Positions 45,248 to 54,136 of a stretch of DNA of 64,000 nucleotides are shown here, piece after piece. A model generated the notes under the pieces. That model had not been told where the DNA came from, made no database searches, and was given only the letters and a program-made list of their open reading frames with translations. This DNA comes from Bin5 sp965204525 (GTDB lineage: Bacteria > Chloroflexota > Anaerolineae > Caldilineales > Caldilineaceae), in contig OZ241994.1 of NCBI GenBank assembly GCA_965204525.1, forward strand, positions 4,774,001-4,838,000. The letters run 5' to 3'. The position numbers were made by a program, and so were the translations under genes. Numbering within the stretch: position 1 is the stretch's first letter; each line of letters starts with the position of its first letter.

Positions 45248-46792
45248 ATGAGTGAGTCGCAGCCACTGCTTGCGACCGTCAAAGTAGCAAAATCGTATGG
45301 ACCCGTCGCGGCGCTGCGGGAGGTTGACTTCGCAGTCCGCCGCGGCGAGGTCCATGCGCTGCTTGGCGCAAACGGGGCCGGCAAGAGCACCCTCGTCAAG
45401 ATCCTGGCCGGCGTCCATCCCGCCGACGCAGGCGATCTGCATGTCGATGGCCGCCCCATGCGCATCCACGCCCCCGTCGATGCCATCGCCGTCGGCATCG
45501 CCACCGTCTTCCAGGACCCCGCCCTGATCCCCGATCTCACCGTCAGGCAGAATCTCCAGCTCAGCGAGATCGAAGAGGTCGCCTTCACCCACTGGCTCTC
45601 CTGGTTCGATCTCGAAGACCTCGACACTGACTCGCTCGTACGAGAACTGCCTCTCGAAACATTGCGAATGGTCGACCTTGCCCGCGCCCTCGCCCGCGAC
45701 CCCCAGGTCCTGCTGCTCGACGAGATCACCGCCGCCCTCACCGCCGACCAGGCCGAACGCGTCTTCTCCCTCCTGGCCCAGTGGCGCGAACAGGGACGCG
45801 CCGCCGTGCTCATCACCCACCGTCTCGCCGAGGTCAGGCGCATCTGTGACCGCGCCACCATCCTGCGCGATGGCCGCAATGTCGCCCTTTTCGAGCCCAA
45901 CTCAGACACGGTAGCGGCAAACGGCTCGTCAACCGGTACCATGCAAGACGTGGACGAGCACGAGCTGGTCGAAGCCATGCTCGGCGCAGAAGTCAGCGAT
46001 TCCGCGGCCATTGAAGCGCCCGGCTCCCATCCGCCGCAGCAACAGGAATCCCCTTCCTCTCCACAGGAAATCTCCTTCGCCGCCCAGGGGCTCAACTCCG
46101 GCGATGTCGTGCGCGATATCTCTTTCGAACTACGCCGGGGCGAGATTCTCGGCCTCGTCGCGCTGGAAGGCCAGGGCCAGGAGCGTCTCTTCTCCCTTCT
46201 GTCGGGCGACCGCCGCCCGAGTTCCGGCGACATTCTCGTCGGCAGCAGTCAGCGCCGCTGGAGCGCGCCCTACGATGCTGTCAGCGACGGCGTCGTCCTC
46301 ATCCCAGGCGACCGCCTGCTGACTCTCTTGCCAAATCTGCCCGTCCGTCAGAACCTCGTCGTCCCCCTCTTCAGCCGCATCCGCCAGTGGCTGCGCATCC
46401 CCGCGGACGAGCGCCAGCGCGTGATGAACGCTATCGACCGCCTCTCCATCGATACCAGGGCCGCGTCCCAGGTGCGGCGCCTCTCCGGCGGGAACCAGCA
46501 GAAAGTAGCAATCGGCCGCTGGCTCGTCGCCGGGTTCCGAACGCTCCTCTGCTTCGACCCGACGCGCGGCATCGATGTCCAGACCAAACGTGAGATCTAC
46601 GCGCTCCTGCGCGAACTGGCGGCCAGCGGCGCGGCGATACTGCTCTATACCAGCGAGCTCGCCGAAATCCAGCTCGTCTGTGACCGTGTCCTGATCATGC
46701 ACGACGGACGCATCGTCGACGAACAGGACGCCGCGCACGCAACCGAGTCTTCCCTTCTCACCGCCGCCCATGGACTGGAGGTCCTCGCATGA
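45248..46792 (+). CDS. RbsA-type double ABC ATPase, asymmetric
   Basis: A 514-residue tandem ATPase. The first half has Walker A GANGAGKST (40-48), a degenerate signature (ELPLETLRMV) and Walker B LLLDEITAAL. It is about 30 residues shorter than usual between the Q-loop and signature. The second half lacks Walker A (LEGQGQERLF) but has an intact signature LSGGNQQKV and altered Walker B (CFDPTRG). One competent ATP site (Walker A of half 1 with signature of half 2) is therefore expected, a known asymmetry of this class taken further here. The stop overlaps the next start by four bases (ATGA). Confidence 0.9.
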   Translation: MSESQPLLATVKVAKSYGPVAALREVDFAVRRGEVHALLGANGAGKSTLVKILAGVHPADAGDLHVDGRPMRIHAPVDAIAVGIATVFQDPALIPDLTVRQNLQLSEIEEVAFTHWLSWFDLEDLDTDSLVRELPLETLRMVDLARALARDPQVLLLDEITAALTADQAERVFSLLAQWREQGRAAVLITHRLAEVRRICDRATILRDGRNVALFEPNSDTVAANGSSTGTMQDVDEHELVEAMLGAEVSDSAAIEAPGSHPPQQQESPSSPQEISFAAQGLNSGDVVRDISFELRRGEILGLVALEGQGQERLFSLLSGDRRPSSGDILVGSSQRRWSAPYDAVSDGVVLIPGDRLLTLLPNLPVRQNLVVPLFSRIRQWLRIPADERQRVMNAIDRLSIDTRAASQVRRLSGGNQQKVAIGRWLVAGFRTLLCFDPTRGIDVQTKREIYALLRELAASGAAILLYTSELAEIQLVCDRVLIMHDGRIVDEQDAAHATESSLLTAAHGLEVLA

Positions 46793-47793
46793 TGACGACG
46801 GTACGGTCCGCAGGCGCTGCCGTTTGGCGCGCGGGTTTGGCGCGCCACAGCTGGTCATTGGGCGTGTGGCTGCTCCTCAGCGCGCTGCTCGTATGGTATG
46901 CCACCCTGATCCCCGTCTTCGGCCAGTTCCAAATCACCTCGATCAGCAAGAACAGCCTGCCCCTCGTTTATCTGGCGATCGGACAGGCCATCATCGTCAT
47001 CGCCGGCGGCATCGATCTCTCGCTCGGCGCCCTGCTTCTGCTCACCAACGCGCTCGCGGCCCGCTTTATGGATGATCAACCGTTTGCGATGGTGCTGTTT
47101 ATCGCCATTATTCTGATCGCCGGACTCGGTGTCCTCAACGCTCTCGTCGGCTACATTATCAGCGTATCCGGCGTGCCCGACATCGTCGTGACACTGGCCA
47201 CCGGCTACATCTGGTCCGGTTTCGCGCTCTGGATCCTTCCTTCCCCCGGCGGCGGCACCGCCCCCGAATTCCGCTGGCTCTTCACCGGCGCCCAGTCCGG
47301 GATCGGCGGCACCTACGTCATGCCCATCCTGATGATGATGGTTCCCGCAATTCTGGTATTCCTGCTCTCCAGGCATACCCGGATCGGCCTCTCCATCTAC
47401 GCAATTGGCAGTGACAGCGTCGCCGCCCGCCTCGCCGGTCTCGACGTGCGCCGCGCCAAAGTGTCCTCCTACGCGATCGGAGGCGCAATGGCCGCCCTCG
47501 CCGGCCTAGCTACGGTCGCTCTCACCGGCACCGGCGATCCCCGCTTCAGCGTCGGCGCCAATGCCACCCTGAACAGCGTGGCCGCCGTCGTTCTCGGCGG
47601 CGTCGCCCTCGTCGGCGGCACCGGCCTCGTCCTCGGCGCGGTCGCCGCCGGCGTAATCCTGATCATGCTCAACCCCATTCTCAGCGCCATGGGCATCGAC
47701 CCCAACAACGCCCAGATCATCCAGGGCCTGCTGATCGCCGGGGTAATGATGGTCGGCGGCCTGGTCACGCTCCTGCGGGAGAGATCCGCGTGA
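46789..47793 (+). CDS. RbsC-type sugar ABC permease 1
   Basis: A 334-residue membrane protein with eight to ten hydrophobic helices. Family motifs include IAGGIDLSLGALLLL, GTYVMPILMMMVPA and GSDSVAARLAGLDV. It starts within the ATPase stop (ATGA) and ends inside the start of the second permease (GTGA). Such tight coupling implies stoichiometric synthesis with its partner permease. Confidence 0.9.
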   Translation: MMTTVRSAGAAVWRAGLARHSWSLGVWLLLSALLVWYATLIPVFGQFQITSISKNSLPLVYLAIGQAIIVIAGGIDLSLGALLLLTNALAARFMDDQPFAMVLFIAIILIAGLGVLNALVGYIISVSGVPDIVVTLATGYIWSGFALWILPSPGGGTAPEFRWLFTGAQSGIGGTYVMPILMMMVPAILVFLLSRHTRIGLSIYAIGSDSVAARLAGLDVRRAKVSSYAIGGAMAALAGLATVALTGTGDPRFSVGANATLNSVAAVVLGGVALVGGTGLVLGAVAAGVILIMLNPILSAMGIDPNNAQIIQGLLIAGVMMVGGLVTLLRERSA

Positions 47794-48800
47794 GCCAGTC
47801 TCCACAGCCAGCCCAGGCCAGCGCGACAGAAGCCGCACCTGCCGGTTTCGCCGCCCGCGCCGCCGCCCTGGTATCCGAGCACCCGACTCTCGCGCTCACA
47901 GGCATTCTCGCCGTCCTCGTCCTTGTCACCGGTCTCATCGAACCGAACTATCTTTCCGTCAGCGGCGCCCGCAACACCCTTCTGCAAGCCGCGCCCCTCG
48001 GCATCCTCGCCGGCGCCCAGACTATCCTCATGCTCACCGGAGGCATCGACCTGTCCGTGACGATGGTCGCCACCGGCTCCGCCTACGTGGCCGCCAACCA
48101 GTCACCTGAGGGCGCCGTCATCGCCATCCTTTTGGGTATCGTGGTCGGCCTCGTGGTCGGCAGTGCAAACGGGGTCGGCGTTGCCGTCTTTCGCGTCAAC
48201 CCCCTCATCATGACCCTGGCCATGTCCGGCATCCTGCTCGGCCTTTTTACCGCCTGGGCACAGACGATCCTGCAGGGCTCAACGCAGATGGGGCCCTTCA
48301 TCAAACTGATTGGGGGCGGCTCCTTCCTGGGCAACCGCATCCCCTATAGTGTGGTCGTCTGGGCCCTGATCGCCGGGGGACTAATCTGGCTGCTCAGGCG
48401 GACCGGCTGGGGGCGGCTCCTCTACGCAATTGGCGATAACGAGGTCGCCGTGCGCCTCGCCGGCGTGCGCGTCTGGCAGGTGCGCATCACCGCCTACATC
48501 GTCGCCGGAGTCCTTGGCTCCATCAGCGGCATCCTTCTCGGCGGCCGCACCGGCGCCGTCGATCTCCAGCTTGCGAACGCCTTCCTCCTGCCGTCCGTCG
48601 CCGCGGCCGTAATCGGCGGCACCTCGATCTTCGGCGGCGTCGGCGGCTACACCGGCACGATTCTCGGCGCGCTGATTCTCAGCGTCCTGAACTCGATGCT
48701 CACCTTTCTCAACGTCGGCCAGGCCATCCAGCAGGTCGTATACGGTACAATCGTCCTGGCGCTGGCATGGGGCTACGCCGGTCTGACTCGAAGAGCATGA
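47790..48800 (+). CDS. RbsC-type sugar ABC permease 2
   Basis: A 336-residue membrane protein of the same family as its neighbour. It has LTGGIDLSVTMVATG, a GDNEVAVRLAGVRV segment and IGGTSIFGGVGGYTGT near the C-terminus. The start is GTG at 47790, overlapping the previous stop. Two different permeases suggest a heterodimeric channel. Confidence 0.9.
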   Translation: MSQSPQPAQASATEAAPAGFAARAAALVSEHPTLALTGILAVLVLVTGLIEPNYLSVSGARNTLLQAAPLGILAGAQTILMLTGGIDLSVTMVATGSAYVAANQSPEGAVIAILLGIVVGLVVGSANGVGVAVFRVNPLIMTLAMSGILLGLFTAWAQTILQGSTQMGPFIKLIGGGSFLGNRIPYSVVVWALIAGGLIWLLRRTGWGRLLYAIGDNEVAVRLAGVRVWQVRITAYIVAGVLGSISGILLGGRTGAVDLQLANAFLLPSVAAAVIGGTSIFGGVGGYTGTILGALILSVLNSMLTFLNVGQAIQQVVYGTIVLALAWGYAGLTRRA

Positions 48801-48862
48801 GCGCAGTGACCGGCAGCCTGCAACTGAATCCGGCTGTCGAACCAATACCATGAGGTGAATGA

Positions 48863-50029
48863 ATGAGCGTCTCTAACGTAGCCATCGTCGGAACCGGTTT
48901 CATGGGCCCTGCCCACATCGAAGGCCTGCGCCGCCTGGGTATAAACGTGGCCGGCATCCTGGGATCCTCCGCCGAGAAATCCCAACGCGCCGCCGCCGAC
49001 CTCGGCATCCCCAAAGCCTACAGTGACTTTTCCGAGCTGCTTGCCGACGGCGAAATCGAGGCCGTGCACATCACGTCCCCCAACCGCCATCACTTCGAAC
49101 AGGCAAGCCAGGCCCTGCAGGCCGGTAAACACGTCCACTGCGAAAAGCCGCTCGCGATGACCTCAGCCGAATCCGGCGCGCTCGTAAAGCTGGCGGGTGA
49201 AAGCGGGCTAGCCGCCGGCGTCAACTACAACATGCGCTTCTACCCTCTCAACTGGGAAGTCCGCTCCATGATCCAGAGCGGCGCACTGGGCCGGATCCAC
49301 TCCATCACCGGCAGCTACGTGCAGGACTGGCTTCTCTACCCAACCGACTACAACTGGCGCGTCCTCAGCGGCGAAGGCGGCAAACTGCGCGCTGTCGCCG
49401 ACATCGGCACCCACTGGCTCGACCTCGTCCAGTTCATCACCGGCCAATCCGTCACCGCCGTGCAGGCCGACCTCAAGACCGTCCACACCACCCGCCAGCG
49501 GCCCATTGGTGAAGTCGAGACGTTCTCGGCCAAGGTGCAGGCGCCCGACGCTACCGAGTCCATCGACATCGAGACCGAGGACAGCGGTGCCGCGCTCCTT
49601 CGCTTCTCCAACGGCGCTCACGGCTCGCTCTGGGTCTCGCAGATCACAGCCGGCCGCAAAAACTGTCTCCGCTACGAGATCGCCGGCAGCGAAGCCTCGG
49701 TCGCCTGGAACAGCGAGCAGCCCAACGAACTCTGGATCGGCCACCGCAACCAGGCCAACCAGCACCTGCTCCGCGACCCGGGCCTCGTCTCAGAAGCCGC
49801 CCGCGCCCATATCGGCTACCCAGGCGGCCACAACGAGGGCTACGACGACTCCTTCAAACACTCCTTCAAGTCCTTCTACGACTACATCGCCGCCGGCGAC
49901 TTCAGCGCCCCCGAGCCCTTCCCCACCTTCGCCGACGGCCACAAAGAGATCGTGCTCTGCGAGGCGATTCTTGAGAGTTTTGGAGTGGGGGAGTGGATTG
50001 ACATAGAGACGGTAGATACAGGGGAATGA
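48863..50029 (+). CDS. Gfo/Idh/MocA family oxidoreductase
   Basis: A 388-residue NAD(P)-dependent dehydrogenase. The nucleotide motif is GTGFMGPAH (10-18), EKP is at 94-96, and DIGTHWLDLVQF carries the second-domain His. It follows the ribose-type importer by 62 bases in the same direction, suggesting it oxidises the imported sugar or inositol. The last 15 codons shift toward A/T-rich use. The A/T-rich island begins right after it. Confidence 0.88.
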   Translation: MSVSNVAIVGTGFMGPAHIEGLRRLGINVAGILGSSAEKSQRAAADLGIPKAYSDFSELLADGEIEAVHITSPNRHHFEQASQALQAGKHVHCEKPLAMTSAESGALVKLAGESGLAAGVNYNMRFYPLNWEVRSMIQSGALGRIHSITGSYVQDWLLYPTDYNWRVLSGEGGKLRAVADIGTHWLDLVQFITGQSVTAVQADLKTVHTTRQRPIGEVETFSAKVQAPDATESIDIETEDSGAALLRFSNGAHGSLWVSQITAGRKNCLRYEIAGSEASVAWNSEQPNELWIGHRNQANQHLLRDPGLVSEAARAHIGYPGGHNEGYDDSFKHSFKSFYDYIAAGDFSAPEPFPTFADGHKEIVLCEAILESFGVGEWIDIETVDTGE

Positions 50030-50192
50030 AGCGTCACTAGACCACTTCAAGTCCTATGGCCAGTCGGAAAGTCCCGATGGCACCGTGTGTAGAAGTCTTC
50101 GACTGGACAGTTTGGCAAAACAAGCTGCGCTGCGGTTAAGTGGAATGAATCTGAATGATACTAGCTCGTGCAAGAATAGCTATCTGATTACT

Positions 50193-50215
50193 AGAGAGCT
50201 AATCGCTCTCTCGAA
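50193..50215 (+). promoter_or_regulatory. Inverted repeat and repeated 15-mer upstream of the OB-fold-like gene
   Basis: AGAGAGC (50193-50199) and GCTCTCT (50205-50211) form a seven-pair inverted repeat. The segment AATCGCTCTCTCGAA (50201-50215) recurs with one change at 50661-50675, upstream of the next gene. This could be a shared operator; no regulator is known. Confidence 0.35.
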
Positions 50216-50245
50216 TTCACTCACAATTCAATTGGGAGCACTGAA

Positions 50246-50587
50246 ATGTCTAAGAAGCAAATAGGTATCGACAGTATAGCCGGAACCCCTTTTAAAGATC
50301 TTTATCGGCGTCCTTCCCGATTTGTTGACTCTCAGGTCAGCTATGAAGGGGAAGTCCTTAGCACAGAGTATGACGAGGACGAAGATCTATTCTCAGTTGT
50401 TATCTCAGTTGTTAGGGAATATGAAGCTGATGCGCTGTTGGTTTGGCAGTCTGACATAGATTTTGTTCCCCTCGACGAGGACATTATTCGATTTGTAGGT
50501 ACAGTCATGGGACGATCTGTGTGGGCTTCCGATCCAGTAGTCCTCATAAGAGTCAATAAGGTCGATCTAGCTTCAGAGTGGGAGTAA
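50246..50587 (+). CDS. Small OB-fold-like protein at the head of the defence island
   Basis: A 113-residue acidic protein without signal peptide or membrane helix. The pattern of strands (SQVSYEGEVLSTEY, DIDFVPLDEDIIRFVGTVMG, VVLIRVNKVDL) resembles small beta-barrel OB-fold proteins of the tRNA_anti-like type; this is a fold guess. GGGAG lies upstream of the ATG. It lies 351 bases before the TerB gene in the same direction and shares its A/T-rich composition. It is not a known component of Shango, so it may be an accessory, regulator or unrelated cargo. Confidence 0.55.
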   Translation: MSKKQIGIDSIAGTPFKDLYRRPSRFVDSQVSYEGEVLSTEYDEDEDLFSVVISVVREYEADALLVWQSDIDFVPLDEDIIRFVGTVMGRSVWASDPVVLIRVNKVDLASEWE

Positions 50588-50938
50588 GTGCTTACGGTAG
50601 GTTGGAGTGAAACAATTAGTCCTCCAATTGTGGCCATTTGCGATCCTTGGTGATACAGTCAATCGTTCTCTCGAAGGAATTCGCGAGACCTGCATACGCT
50701 TCTGAGTAAGACCTCTCCATTTGAGGCAAGCAAGTGGAATTCGCACATTTGGTTACGTATGCTGGTCATCGGACCTCTTTTTGAGCACCCGTTTCGTCCT
50801 TATCGTTGAGGTTTGACGGGCATAAGGCCTATGCGGAACTTGAGAGCCAAGTATATGTGCTGACAATTCGACGATTAGCTGTTCGGTTTTCTGAGTCCTT
50901 CCCAATTAGGAATAGTAACGATAGAGAGCATAGAAAGA
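50588..50938. other. Leader region before the TerB-domain gene
   Basis: No coding frame is convincing here. It holds a second copy of the 15-mer (50661-50675) overlapping an inverted repeat TCTCG/CGAGA (50669-50673 and 50683-50687). A promoter for the three-gene operon should lie in it, but no strong sigma70-type pair was found. Confidence 0.4.
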
Positions 50939-53900
50939 ATGAAAAAATCTCTATTAAAAGGGATCATTCTATCCCTTTTCTTTGGTCCGTTTGGATTGTT
51001 TTATTCAAGCGTCGTATTGGGGATAGTGCTGGTGGTGGCTACACCCATCATTGGCTTTCTCAGTGGCGAGGTACCAATAGGACTGTGGCCGATTTCAATT
51101 GTTGTCAGCATATTTGCCGTCCGAAGGCATAATTCGAGACTGAAACAGGAACTGCTGAGAGTCAGTCTTAGTGCCGAAAACGTTGGACAGAAGCCAGTTG
51201 ACGACAAGGACGCAGGAAGGAGGGCCGACCTGACGGCATCCCGCAAAAACGCAGCGAGAAGTCAATCAAGAAAGGTGGACAGAATTAGCGAAAAAGAGGC
51301 AGCCTTTAACAGGGGCAGCCCGGGCTATGTGGATGGCAAACATTTCACTACTTACATTGAGCAAGTCAAGCATTTGAAGCGAGAAGAACGGCACGACGAA
51401 GCAATTGCGTTACTTCTCAACCTGATTGCCGCGACCGAAGCAGAGTCTAGAGAATCTGGAAGCCCCTCCGGGGTGGCCCCTTGGTATTACGAGCAACTTG
51501 CCATCATTTACCGCAAGGTAAAGCGCCATTCTGATGAAGTGGCCGTGCTGGAGCGTTATGAAGGGCAAACGAAGGCACCCGGTGTTGGCCCGCAAAGGCT
51601 TGCTGAGCGCCTTACAAAGGCAAAGGAAATCCTGACTAAGGAAAGACTAAAGGGGGGAAGCGAAGAATCGGAGGCAGAGCAATCCAAACTGGACTCTCGA
51701 GGAGCCCAAATCAAGACAGGCGAGGCGAGTCCGAAGAGTTGGCGACTCAAGCCAGAAGGGTTTGAAGCCGGTCAGCAAGCTGAACAAGCTAGACAGAGGG
51801 CAAAGAAAGACAAGGTGTCTTCATCGAAGCAACTCATGAGCGACCCACTACCACCAATAGTGGGCACTGACAGAATTGCCGAAATTTTAAGAGGAGCAAG
51901 GACAGAGAAAGCAGAACCGGAGGAGAAGAAATCAGTCTTGGCTGATTTCCGTCTTGTCGTGTCTCCAGGACAGTCCGAAGAGCCAGAGGCTGAAAGCAAA
52001 CAACTGGCCAGATGGGTTCAGCTCGGTGAAACGGTCACAGTCGGTAATTATGATATTCAGCGCGGATTCTTTTACTTCGGAGGACTATTGAAAAGCCTGC
52101 GCGATTATGACTACGAGAATGACCCGTCACTGGTAGATCCCAAATTGGAAATTGACGCCGATTCTCCCGACTACGTCGGTGAACAGATGGTTCACTGGCC
52201 CAACTATAGCCATATCTCTCCTAAATGCCGCGCGGCATACATTGAGTGGCTTGCCAGTGATCGAAGCGATCCTGAAACCTATATCGGGTATGTCTTTCTT
52301 TATTTCTTTGGAATTGAAAGACGTTTGTTGATCGATGATAAGGAAGTTTCAGATGACGAGCGTTATGCCCTGATCCAAGAACTGAAACGATTGAATAATG
52401 TTTACGGTGGGAATCGGTCTTTCAACGCCTATGTGACCGGTCTTCTGTCACATCTCTGGATTCTCGAGCACATATCATCCGCCCGGCCTCAGATTCACAA
52501 AGAGCAACTGGATAAAGATTTACTGATTGCAAAAAGCAAGTTCACATCTGTTTTCAAGTTCCTACTGGCGAACACTGTCCACAACGGAGACCCCATTGAT
52601 GCGGAACTAGCGCTTGCCTGGGTGAAAAGCCATCCGGAGTTTACTTGGCGCACGGCCGTGCGCCGCTGTCCAGATGAATTCGATGCTCTTTTCAAGCTGC
52701 GTTATCAGAATAAATTTGAAAAGAGCTTTAGCGATGGCTTAAATGCAGACGCCGATAAAACCAGATTGCAACTCGATTACTTTTCGGCCAGTTTGTCGTT
52801 AAGAGGCTACCACAGCATTAAGCTTGATCTGCCTGATGTGAGTTGCTTGAAAGCGCCCGTTAGAAAACTGTTGGCTCTGGCTGAGTCTTGTACTGATGAA
52901 CTTGACGCATTTAGTCGTTTTGTTGGCAGAAAGTCTCATTCAAATGATCCATGGAGGGCATTAGCTCTCCTGCCTGGAGAGCTAATCTCATCTTCTGTCA
53001 TTAACCAGGAAACGTCAGTCTCCTTTTCCTGTTTTGAGCGAATAAAGGCTCGGATGAAGACTCAAGTATCCGAATCCAATGGTCTGATTTCAGTCGAATC
53101 AATACTTCAGTTTTTTGGTGAAAACGCCCCCCCAAAAGTCAATAAGAAAGAAGCCGAATTGCTCTCAAATATCGCGGAGAATGCAGGTTTCGGCATCGCG
53201 CCGGACATCCGCTTCCATCATGCTAAGCCCGATATTGACGGCAAGATTGTGCTCTTTTCAGGCGGACACGGGGAGGGCTTTTCGCCGTCAAGTGAGTTTA
53301 GAAAGGTCGGAACAATACTTCGCCTTGGCTGTCTTGTTGCCGTTACAGACGATCATGTCAGCGATTCGGAAGTTAAGGCACTCAAGGATGTGATTTCTCA
53401 GGATAGTCGTCTTACGGAAACCGAGAAACGGTCGCTCGATGCCTATATGCTATGGCGACTGAACACCCCCACCAATATGTCCGGGTTAAAGAAGCAGCTG
53501 GACCTCCTAAGCGCAAGCGAGAAAGTCGCTATCAGCCACATATTGGTAGGCGTAGCGCTGGCAGACGGCAAAATCGATCCAGCAGAAGTCAACCAACTTG
53601 AAAAACTTTACACGCAATTGGGCCTTGACAAAGGGTTGGTTGCCAGCGATATTCACAATCTGTCCTCTAGCAGGTTGAAGCGTCCGGATCCAGAGGATAA
53701 GTCCTCCACTACCCTCTCGATCCAGCCAGCCACTTCGTTTGCGTTGGATCGCGATCTTTTGCGTCTGCTCGAGGAGGAAACCAAGGAGGCTCAATCCGTT
53801 CTCGAGTCGATATTCGTCGAAGAAGACCTCGATGAAGAAGACGAAATTGAAACTCCCAACAATGATCCAGCGAATAGCGGGGCCGTTGAGGGTCTTGACA

Positions 53901-54136
53901 TCCGGTATCAGGAGCTCTACGGCAGACTAATCACTAAAGCGGATTGGACCAACGAAGAACTTGAGGAACTTTGCCATGAACTTCAGCTCATGACCGCCGG
54001 GGCTGTCGAAACGATCAATGACTGGGCATTTGACAGAGTAGGCGCGCCCCTTATCGAAAACGGCAGTCCCGTGTTTGTCGATCTTGACCTGGCTGAAGAG
54101 ATATCCACTATGCAGACACAAGAGCAGATGCCATGA
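50939..54136 (+). CDS. sngA: Membrane-anchored TerB-domain protein, Shango SngA-like
   Basis: A 1065-residue protein. Two membrane helices at residues 8-35 and 45-62 (core FFGPFGLFYSS) anchor it. A charged linker with a TPR-like segment (about 130-230) follows. A TerB_N-like domain is at about 355-560 (LARWVQLGETVTVGNYDI, then PNYSHISPKCRAAYIEWL). A TerB domain is at about 790-900 (GVALADGKIDPAEVNQLEKL), and a TerB_C-like end at about 930-1063. The gene overlaps the next by four bases. TerB, ATPase and helicase in this order is the layout of the Shango anti-phage system. The role of TerB is not established; the N-terminal membrane module may place the complex at the envelope. Confidence 0.8.
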   Translation: MKKSLLKGIILSLFFGPFGLFYSSVVLGIVLVVATPIIGFLSGEVPIGLWPISIVVSIFAVRRHNSRLKQELLRVSLSAENVGQKPVDDKDAGRRADLTASRKNAARSQSRKVDRISEKEAAFNRGSPGYVDGKHFTTYIEQVKHLKREERHDEAIALLLNLIAATEAESRESGSPSGVAPWYYEQLAIIYRKVKRHSDEVAVLERYEGQTKAPGVGPQRLAERLTKAKEILTKERLKGGSEESEAEQSKLDSRGAQIKTGEASPKSWRLKPEGFEAGQQAEQARQRAKKDKVSSSKQLMSDPLPPIVGTDRIAEILRGARTEKAEPEEKKSVLADFRLVVSPGQSEEPEAESKQLARWVQLGETVTVGNYDIQRGFFYFGGLLKSLRDYDYENDPSLVDPKLEIDADSPDYVGEQMVHWPNYSHISPKCRAAYIEWLASDRSDPETYIGYVFLYFFGIERRLLIDDKEVSDDERYALIQELKRLNNVYGGNRSFNAYVTGLLSHLWILEHISSARPQIHKEQLDKDLLIAKSKFTSVFKFLLANTVHNGDPIDAELALAWVKSHPEFTWRTAVRRCPDEFDALFKLRYQNKFEKSFSDGLNADADKTRLQLDYFSASLSLRGYHSIKLDLPDVSCLKAPVRKLLALAESCTDELDAFSRFVGRKSHSNDPWRALALLPGELISSSVINQETSVSFSCFERIKARMKTQVSESNGLISVESILQFFGENAPPKVNKKEAELLSNIAENAGFGIAPDIRFHHAKPDIDGKIVLFSGGHGEGFSPSSEFRKVGTILRLGCLVAVTDDHVSDSEVKALKDVISQDSRLTETEKRSLDAYMLWRLNTPTNMSGLKKQLDLLSASEKVAISHILVGVALADGKIDPAEVNQLEKLYTQLGLDKGLVASDIHNLSSSRLKRPDPEDKSSTTLSIQPATSFALDRDLLRLLEEETKEAQSVLESIFVEEDLDEEDEIETPNNDPANSGAVEGLDIRYQELYGRLITKADWTNEELEELCHELQLMTAGAVETINDWAFDRVGAPLIENGSPVFVDLDLAEEISTMQTQEQMP

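Noticed and set aside
50806..51132. A 108-codon plus-strand frame at the TerB gene start
   Set aside because: It overlaps the TerB N-terminus in another frame and has no domain; the TerB frame has the membrane helices and downstream domains.
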